A stretch of 64,000 nucleotides of DNA from Dysgonomonas hofstadii (GTDB taxonomy: Bacteria; Bacteroidota; Bacteroidia; Bacteroidales; Dysgonomonadaceae): NCBI RefSeq assembly GCF_014196915.1, contig NZ_JACIEP010000001.1, positions 496,001-560,000 on the forward strand. The letters run 5' to 3'. The notes beneath the pieces are model-generated. The model was not told the DNA's origin. It saw only the letters and a list, made by a program, of their open reading frames with translations, and searched no databases. Position 1 is the stretch's first letter, and each line of letters starts with the position of its first letter. Below, in pieces: positions 58,692 through 64,000 of this stretch. The translations under genes were made by a program, and so were the position numbers.

Positions 58692-59202
58692 CCATTAGTT
58701 TATTCACACACTTAATAGTAGAACCCATAGAAAAACCTCTTCCGATAGCAAAACGAATAAGCTTTGTTTTTTTCTCGTAATCGTTCTTGCCTTTTACACT
58801 TTTTATTTTTACCGAAAGTATATGTATCAATTGTTCTTCGAATTCGTCTGCCGATAATTCTTCGAAGATAGGATTGTAAATGGATTCTGATATTTTTCGT
58901 TTACGAAGTTCGAATATTATTTTTGTTTTTCCCCATTTGTTGAATTTCAGTTTATCGTTGATAAAGCTTTTCGCATAGCGGTCGTCATTCAGATACCGTT
59001 CCTTTTTCAATCTGTCTAATATCCGTTTTATAGCATCTTCCGGCAATTCCCACGCTGCAAGTTTTTTTCGCACATCGAATTCACACCGTTCGGCACGGGA
59101 ACAATAGTCGGCTATGCGGTTAAGGGCTTGAGGTTCGGAAATAGCCCCTCCTAACCTCCCCGTAGGGGAGGAATTAGATTGTTTCCCTTTTTGTGCTTTC
59201 AT
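58663..59202 (-). CDS. recX: Regulatory protein RecX
   Basis: 179 residues. The RecX helices are clear: ALNRIADYCSRAERCEFDVRKKL, RYLNDDRYAKSFINDKLKFNKWGKTKIIFELRKRKIS and a repeat-like third bundle. RecX binds RecA filaments and limits their activity. The first 25 residues (with SSPTGRLGGAISEP) are not part of the family fold: they are encoded by the hairpin repeat element at 59142-59250. No later in-frame ATG precedes the conserved core. The start overlaps the end of prmC by 29 nt. Confidence 0.88.
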   Translation of the reverse strand: MKAQKGKQSNSSPTGRLGGAISEPQALNRIADYCSRAERCEFDVRKKLAAWELPEDAIKRILDRLKKERYLNDDRYAKSFINDKLKFNKWGKTKIIFELRKRKISESIYNPIFEELSADEFEEQLIHILSVKIKSVKGKNDYEKKTKLIRFAIGRGFSMGSTIKCVNKLMGGDYENDFS

Positions 59203-59250
59203 TTTCAGTCATGGTATTAGTTTCCCCTCCTTCGAAGGGGCTAGGGGAGG
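59142..59250. repeat. G/C-rich hairpin repeat inside the prmC-recX overlap
   Basis: There are two short hairpins, CCTCCCC-GTA-GGGGAGG (59155-59171) and CCCCTTCGAAGGGG-like (59224-59240), with outer inverted ends TAGCCCCT (59142-59149) and AGGGGCTA (59236-59243). The local composition differs sharply from its surroundings. Similar CCTCC-GGGGAGG elements are, from memory, common in Bacteroidetes. Both coding frames run through it. Confidence 0.7.
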
Positions 59251-60073
59251 CCGATGTCATCCTGTCATTCTTATTGATATCCTGATAGAGAGTCACATTC
59301 GAGAATCCCCTGTTTTCAAGCATCTTTACAGTCTCTTTGCCTAGTGCCTGATTGATTTCAAAATAGAGTTTCCCGTCCGGGTTAAGTATATCTAAGGCGA
59401 TATCAGCGATCCGTTCATAGAAAATCAATGCTCTGTCATCAGGAACGAAAAGAGCAATGTGCGGTTCATAGTCCAGCACATTCTTCTCCATATCCCTTTT
59501 TTCACTCTCCAATATATAAGGCGGATTACTTACGATGATATCATATTTTTTATCTGTGGGATAATCTATTAAGACATCTACCTGTTCAAAATCGATATCC
59601 ACAGCATTTCTTTCTGCATTTCCTTTGGCTATCAATAAGGCATCTTTCGATATATCCCAGGCCGATATTTTCGCTTCTTTTTTATATTTAGCTAAGGCAA
59701 TAGCGATAGCCCCACTACCTGTACCTATATCAAGGATATTGAGTTTGTCTTCCTTGTTTTCATTAAGAATAAGCTCTACTAACTCCTCGGTTTCGGGCCG
59801 TGGTATTAAAACATTCTTATTGACAATAAAAGGCAGTCCGAAAAATTCTGTTTCACCCGTGATATGTTGAATCGGTTCGTATGTCCTGAGCCGTTTAATA
59901 ATGTTGTTGATATTTCGGGCTTGTAATTTTGAAAGCTCTTTATTCTCAAGCATTGCCTGAGCATATGGTTTTCCTGTTATATATTCTATAATTATACGGA
60001 TAAACCCCGAAATTTCACTTTCGGGGTAGTATTTATGCAATAGTGTTTTTATGTATGTGATTGTTTCCTGCAT
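59174..60073 (-). CDS. prmC: Release factor glutamine methyltransferase (PrmC/HemK)
   Basis: 299 residues. N-terminal substrate domain, then SAM motif ILDIGTGSGAIAIALA (113-128) and the glutamine-binding NPPY at 183-186. It methylates the GGQ glutamine of release factors. The family core ends near NKNDRMTSA; the remaining tail of about 24 residues (SPSPFEGGETNTMTE...) is encoded by the hairpin repeat and is probably extra. First gene of the prmC-recX-comF run. The upstream 118-aa gene ends with its own terminator. Confidence 0.95.
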   Translation of the reverse strand: MQETITYIKTLLHKYYPESEISGFIRIIIEYITGKPYAQAMLENKELSKLQARNINNIIKRLRTYEPIQHITGETEFFGLPFIVNKNVLIPRPETEELVELILNENKEDKLNILDIGTGSGAIAIALAKYKKEAKISAWDISKDALLIAKGNAERNAVDIDFEQVDVLIDYPTDKKYDIIVSNPPYILESEKRDMEKNVLDYEPHIALFVPDDRALIFYERIADIALDILNPDGKLYFEINQALGKETVKMLENRGFSNVTLYQDINKNDRMTSASPSPFEGGETNTMTENESTKRETI

Positions 60074-60110
60074 AATAAGAATTCGTGGGTGACGTAATTC
60101 GATTATATAT

Positions 60111-60140
60111 AAATAGAGGAAGAATTTTCTTCCTCTATTT
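60111..60140 (-). terminator. Terminator after the small secreted protein gene
   Basis: A 13-14-bp stem (60111-60123 with 60128-60140) with a short loop, followed on the minus strand by T/A-rich TATATATAATC. It lies 10 bp after the stop of the 118-aa gene. Confidence 0.65.
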
Positions 60141-60149
60141 GACTATAAA

Positions 60150-60506
60150 TTATTTTAAACTGATCAGGTCAAATGTCTCTGGATCAATAATTACATCTTT
60201 AATTTCAACGAATCTAAAAAAATAAGTATATTTTTCAGTACTTAACCCTAATTTTTCAGCTATTTCTTTGGACACTTCTTTACTTTTTATTTTGGTTTTA
60301 TATTTTTCAGCTTCCCCCAAAATCTCTTTTGATTTAATGGAATCTTTTACCAAAATGCCATTAAAAACATTAAGCCTAATTATTCTTTTTACATTAGCCG
60401 GCCCAGTAGTAACTATCACACCTTCAAATTCCCCATATCCATTCTGACAAAAGGAGGTGACAGCAAAAAATAATAATAAACCAGACGTAATTAATAATCT
60501 TCTCAT
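60150..60506 (-). CDS. Small secreted protein of unknown function
   Basis: 118 residues with a signal peptide (MRRLLITSGLLLFFAVTSFCQ). The rest alternates strands and basic helices: FEGVIVTTG, KRIIRLNVFNGILVKDSIKSKEI, KTKIKSKEVSKEIAEKLGLS, KYTYFFRFVEIKDVIIDPE. I recognise no family. It could be a periplasmic protein. It lies between prmC and hflX on the minus strand with a terminator of its own, 76 bp downstream of the hflX stop. The Lys-rich middle is the only notable trait. Confidence 0.65.
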   Translation of the reverse strand: MRRLLITSGLLLFFAVTSFCQNGYGEFEGVIVTTGPANVKRIIRLNVFNGILVKDSIKSKEILGEAEKYKTKIKSKEVSKEIAEKLGLSTEKYTYFFRFVEIKDVIIDPETFDLISLK

Positions 60507-60582
60507 AGATTTATATTTTTATTAATCTTCTCAACTAAAAGGCGAGTATATGAAATTTGTCTTTAAAAACAAAGTATTATAA

Positions 60583-61803
60583 TTATTCAGTTTCCTCATC
60601 GTATTTCTGAAACAGGAAGTCATTGTATGGATAGCGTTCGATGTGTATGGTTTTCACACGTTCATACAGCAGATTCTTCAATTCGTCTATGTTTTCCTTG
60701 TTCTTTGCTGATATGAAGATACAATCGTCATGCATTTTGTTCATCCACGATTTTTCCAGCTCTTCCAGAGAAATGTTTTCCTTGGTTTTTGGTGTCAGGT
60801 CGTCTTCATCTTTTGGTTTGTAGGTGAAAGCATCTATCTTATTGAATACAATAATAGTCGGCTTTTCTTCCTTATCGATTTCCAAAAGTGTATTTTTTAC
60901 AACCTCTATCTGCTCTTCAAAGTTAGGATGAGAAATATCTACTACATGCACAAGCAGATCGGCTTCACGAACTTCATCCAGTGTCGATTTGAAAGATTCT
61001 ACAAGGTGTGTAGGCAATTTTCTGATGAATCCTACCGTGTCGGACAATAGAAAAGGTAAATTTTCTATTATCACTTTTCTTACTGTCGTATCCAGTGTAG
61101 CAAATAGCTTATTCTCTGCGAAAACTTCCGATTTGCTCAATAGGTTCATAAGGGTAGATTTTCCCACATTGGTATACCCTACAAGCGCCACACGTACCAT
61201 CTTCCCTCTGTTCTTCCGTTGCGATGCCATCTGGCGGTCAATATCTTTCAGTTCATTTTTCAGGAATGATATTTTAGTCAGGATAATACGGCGGTCACTT
61301 TCCAACTGGGTTTCACCCACACCACGCATCATTACACCTCCTCCCCGTTGACGGTCGAGGTGGGTCCACATGCGGGTTAGACGCGGTAATAAATACTGAT
61401 ATTGAGCTAATTCTACCTGTGTTTTAGCATAAGCAGTTTGCGCACGCATAGCGAATATGTCGAGAATAAGGCTGGTGCGGTCAAGTATCTTTACCTGTAA
61501 TTCCTTTTCTATATTTCTTATCTGTTTGGGAGACAGCTCATCGTCGAAGACTACGACGCCGATCTCGTTATCCTCCATATATTGCTTTATCTCCTGCAAT
61601 TTCCCTGTTCCTACAAATGTTACAGGATTGGCATAATCCAGTTTCTGGGTGAATTTCTTTTCCGGAATTATTCCTGCTGTGTCAGCAAGAAATGCCAGTT
61701 CATCGAGATATTCTTTTACTTGTTCTTCTGTTTGTTGCGGGGTAATGAGTCCCACAAGGATTGCTTTTTCGTTTTTTGATTCTGATATGATAAAATCTCT
61801 CAT
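60583..61803 (-). CDS. hflX: GTPase HflX
   Basis: 406 residues. The HflX N-terminal domain (about 10-195) with VTFVGTGKLQEI, VVFDDELSPKQIRNIEKEL, RTSLILDIFAMRAQTAYAKTQVELAQYQYLLPRL and the flexible GGGVMMRGVGETQLE. G motifs: GYTNVGKST at 209-217 (P-loop), DTVGFIRKLP (switch II) and FNKID. HflX splits stalled or idle ribosomes under stress. It is 17 bp after the GH92 gene, so cotranscription is possible. C-terminal region conserved. Confidence 0.96.
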   Translation of the reverse strand: MRDFIISESKNEKAILVGLITPQQTEEQVKEYLDELAFLADTAGIIPEKKFTQKLDYANPVTFVGTGKLQEIKQYMEDNEIGVVVFDDELSPKQIRNIEKELQVKILDRTSLILDIFAMRAQTAYAKTQVELAQYQYLLPRLTRMWTHLDRQRGGGVMMRGVGETQLESDRRIILTKISFLKNELKDIDRQMASQRKNRGKMVRVALVGYTNVGKSTLMNLLSKSEVFAENKLFATLDTTVRKVIIENLPFLLSDTVGFIRKLPTHLVESFKSTLDEVREADLLVHVVDISHPNFEEQIEVVKNTLLEIDKEEKPTIIVFNKIDAFTYKPKDEDDLTPKTKENISLEELEKSWMNKMHDDCIFISAKNKENIDELKNLLYERVKTIHIERYPYNDFLFQKYDEETE

Positions 61804-61820
61804 ATAATTTTTGTCTGGTT

Positions 61821-63842
61821 TTAATACTCCAGTTCCAGTGTTCCGCCTTTGATCAGTTCATTATGGTCAATTCTGAAATCAGATACCGGAGCTTTGTTAA
61901 ATGTCACCTTTTTTATAACATCGTCAGGCGACTTTCTGTTTTTCGTTTTAATATTGATTTTCTTTCCGTTGTCTAACTTGATCGTTATATTATCAAAAAA
62001 CGGAGAGGTGATTTCGTACCAGGATTCACCTACTATCAGCGGGTATAATCCTAAAGTGGAGAATACATACCATGCCCCCATTGTGCCGTCGTCTTCATCC
62101 ATTTCAGGCATGAATCCCTCTGTGGCCATCCTGAACGGTTTCCCTACATACGGCTTAGGGTATTCGGCATTTCCTCCATAGCGATGTACTAAATCTTCTT
62201 TTATAATGCGTCTTATATTTTTCTGTGAATTTTCATATTTTCCTAATCTGTTAAATATATATGGAGCATGAAGTCCGACTTCGTTGCTCTGGTTGAAAAG
62301 ATTGTTTGCAAAATAATAATCCAGCTGGCTGGTTAATGTCTCTTTTCCTAAACTTTCTGTCATATAATCGAGATATTGAGGCAGAGCCCAGCGATATTGC
62401 CATCGTGTTCCCTGGTATAGCCCATTGTCTTTCATCTGAGAGAAAGTGCTGTCTACGTTTTTAAAGTCTTTATTCCATGTTTCTATAAATGTGTTTTTAG
62501 CTTTTTGGCTGTATTTCTCAGCATCTTCGTTCTTGTTCAGTATTCCGGCTATCTGCGCCATCGACCACCAGTCGATACAACTCTCTAATGCCTGGTCGGG
62601 ACGGCTCGCCGGAAGGTTGTCCATTTCTTTCTTCATTCCTTCGTAGGCTTTAGTCAGATTGATATTTGTAATGCCCTTTTTGTAAGCGTCGAGTATTACA
62701 GCAATGGAGTGTTCTGTACGTACAGTCGGGGTAGATTCAAATTTTGTAGCCCAGTCTTTTTTACCATACGCGTAAAGATTACAGAGCGAGTTGGCAAAAT
62801 TGCGCATATTTTTAGAGTCCAGTAAAGTTATTAGCGGAAACTTAGTACGGTATGTATCCCACATCGACCATGAACTATAATAAGTAAAATCTTCGATTGG
62901 GTATATGCCGCCATCTGTTCCCAGGAATTTACCGTCCAGAGATGTTACATTAGCCGGACTGAGAAAAACTCTGTAAAGGGATGTGTAAAACATGATTTTG
63001 TCTTCTTCACTGGCTCCTTTGAGTTCTATTCTCGATAATATGTTTTCCCATTCATCAGCGGCTTGTTTCTTTACTTGTTCAAATGTCAGTTTTTTTACTT
63101 TTTCATTTTCTTTTTTTGCTGTTTCGGTGTTTATGGGGGATAATGCAACTCTTACTTCGACTGGTTTCAGTCCTTCACTGCCAAAAGATAGTTCGGCTTC
63201 CCGTTCTGTTCTTGATTTTACAGTGAAAGGTCTGCTAGTTGTCAGATTGAAATAAAGCTTGTAAGCTCCGTGGTCACAAGTGTTTCCTGCCTGAATATAG
63301 CCTTGTATTTCACTGTCTGATACTATTTCGTATTTTACGTCCAGAACCTTGGTGAAAGAGGCGGCAAAGTTAATTGACATAAGCGCTTCCTTCCATATCG
63401 GGTAATGATATTGTTCGAAGGCCACATTGTTTGTCGCTGTAAATTCCGCTTTTACACCATTGTCTAATGATGTTATGTAATAGCCGGGCATTGCCATTTC
63501 GTAATTTTTGTCCAAATATAACTCAGTCTCTTTAAGTGAAGGTTTAATACTTATATTTCCTCCTGCTCCGCTGCATCCTATACCCGAAATCCGGTTGACT
63601 GAAAATCCCGATATCTTGGTTATGTCGTAATCATACCCTGCATGAGATCTGGGGTCTGAATCGGGGCAAACTCTAGCCATACCATATGGTACACAGGCGG
63701 CAGGATCTACTTGCCCGTTGTCGCCGGCTGTGCCTATAAATATTTTTACATACTCACTGTTTTTCTGAGCCGAAACAATGCTGAAGTTTGAGAAGATTAA
63801 AAAAATTATAGCTACTGCAAAATAAAGATTACTTTTTCTCAT
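61821..63842 (-). CDS. GH92 family exo-alpha-mannosidase (variant)
   Basis: 673 residues with a signal peptide (about 8-25, IVSAQ). The start of the mature protein, GTAGDNGQVDPAACVPYGMARVCPD, and the glycine-rich GIGCSGAGGNISIKP are typical of GH92. The later run is PEMDEDDGTMGAWYVFSTLGLYPL: the usual GNDDxGQM-SAW motif is changed to DEDDGTM-GAW, but the acidic residues that act as base remain. The family contains Ca-dependent inverting alpha-mannosidases (1,2-, 1,3-, 1,4-, 1,6- and phospho-linked). Shorter than the usual 730-760. Linkage cannot be assigned. The neighbour hflX is unrelated. Confidence 0.85.
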   Translation of the reverse strand: MRKSNLYFAVAIIFLIFSNFSIVSAQKNSEYVKIFIGTAGDNGQVDPAACVPYGMARVCPDSDPRSHAGYDYDITKISGFSVNRISGIGCSGAGGNISIKPSLKETELYLDKNYEMAMPGYYITSLDNGVKAEFTATNNVAFEQYHYPIWKEALMSINFAASFTKVLDVKYEIVSDSEIQGYIQAGNTCDHGAYKLYFNLTTSRPFTVKSRTEREAELSFGSEGLKPVEVRVALSPINTETAKKENEKVKKLTFEQVKKQAADEWENILSRIELKGASEEDKIMFYTSLYRVFLSPANVTSLDGKFLGTDGGIYPIEDFTYYSSWSMWDTYRTKFPLITLLDSKNMRNFANSLCNLYAYGKKDWATKFESTPTVRTEHSIAVILDAYKKGITNINLTKAYEGMKKEMDNLPASRPDQALESCIDWWSMAQIAGILNKNEDAEKYSQKAKNTFIETWNKDFKNVDSTFSQMKDNGLYQGTRWQYRWALPQYLDYMTESLGKETLTSQLDYYFANNLFNQSNEVGLHAPYIFNRLGKYENSQKNIRRIIKEDLVHRYGGNAEYPKPYVGKPFRMATEGFMPEMDEDDGTMGAWYVFSTLGLYPLIVGESWYEITSPFFDNITIKLDNGKKINIKTKNRKSPDDVIKKVTFNKAPVSDFRIDHNELIKGGTLELEY

Positions 63843-63961
63843 AATATCAAGATTCCAAAAAGTTATAAAATGGAGGAATTAAAGATAAGAACAATTTCTT
63901 CTAGTTAAAACGCAGTGATCTAATTTTTTTCGATTTATATGGAAAAATAAGATAAAACAAA

Positions 63962-63987
63962 GAGAGCCTGCTGTGCAGCAGGCTCTC
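63962..63987 (-). terminator. Terminator of a minus-strand gene beyond the window
   Basis: A perfect 11-bp stem, GAGAGCCTGCT with AGCAGGCTCTC (63962-63972, 63977-63987), and a four-base loop. On the minus strand it is followed by TTTGTTTTATCTTAT, a good T-tract. It ends a transcript entering from the right, just upstream of the GH92 gene. Confidence 0.7.
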
Positions 63988-64000
63988 CAATATCTTTCTT

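Noticed and set aside
58663-59202. Frameshift or gene decay suspected in the prmC-recX-comF overlaps
   Set aside because: All three frames keep complete family cores; the overlaps are explained by the repeat insertion and short coupled ends.

Overview
The window is a Bacteroidales-type chromosome segment, possibly from a Dysgonomonas- or Parabacteroides-like genus (a guess). Pointers to this group are a hybrid two-component regulator with an AraC output domain, many surface or periplasmic glycoside hydrolases (GH88, GH97, GH2, GH109, GH92), DUF3244 and DUF4919 proteins, an OstA/SurA/PpiC cluster, promoter-like TAnnTTTG motifs, few Shine-Dalgarno sequences, and FtsI with a PASTA domain inside a Bacteroidetes-order dcw cluster. 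All genes look intact except the first, which is cut by the window edge. I saw no rRNA, tRNA, CRISPR array, phage or IS transposase.

Layout. 1-4.0 kb: 3' part of a hybrid sensor/regulator, a GH88 lipoprotein and a pyridoxamine kinase. 4.2-11.0 kb: a seven-gene operon hdrC-hdrB-hdrA-flxD-flxC-flxB-flxA, encoding a soluble heterodisulfide-reductase/flavin-oxidoreductase complex of the flavin-based electron-bifurcating type. It is the most unusual system here: no hydrogenase, DsrC or other disulfide substrate protein is encoded nearby. 11.1-18.5 kb: glycan-degradation genes (GH97, GH2, GH109), all on the minus strand. 19.0-25.3 kb: an acyltransferase, DUF1905, a double GNAT, an outer-membrane beta-barrel with a degenerate kinase-like N-terminal region, an alkyltransferase-like protein without the catalytic cysteine, and a NYN-LOTUS protein. 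25.4-26.8 kb: a KamA-type radical SAM enzyme. 26.9-35.1 kb: an envelope-biogenesis operon (PpiC, SurA-N lipoprotein, SurA, OstA-like) ending in mutL. 35.3-36.7 kb: guaB. 36.8-39.4 kb: a structured leader, DUF3244 and a TPR/membrane/HTH protein.

39.4-55.4 kb is the complete division and cell-wall cluster on the minus strand: mraZ-rsmH-ftsL-ftsI-murE-mraY-murD-ftsW-murG-murC-ftsQ-ftsA-ftsZ-yqeY. It is headed by an array of 10-bp direct repeats that matches known MraZ operators, and it is insulated by terminators at both ends. MurE carries the DNPR motif typical of meso-diaminopimelate peptidoglycan. 55.5-64 kb: hisS, a DUF4919 protein, prmC-recX-comF, a small secreted protein, hflX and a GH92 enzyme.

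Several small repeat elements stand out: near-identical palindromes on both sides of murD, a G/C-rich hairpin element inside the overlapping ends of prmC and recX, a MITE-like element between the convergent kamA and mutL genes, a long imperfect palindrome near 13.3 kb, and an identical 28-bp sequence shared by two gaps 44 kb apart.
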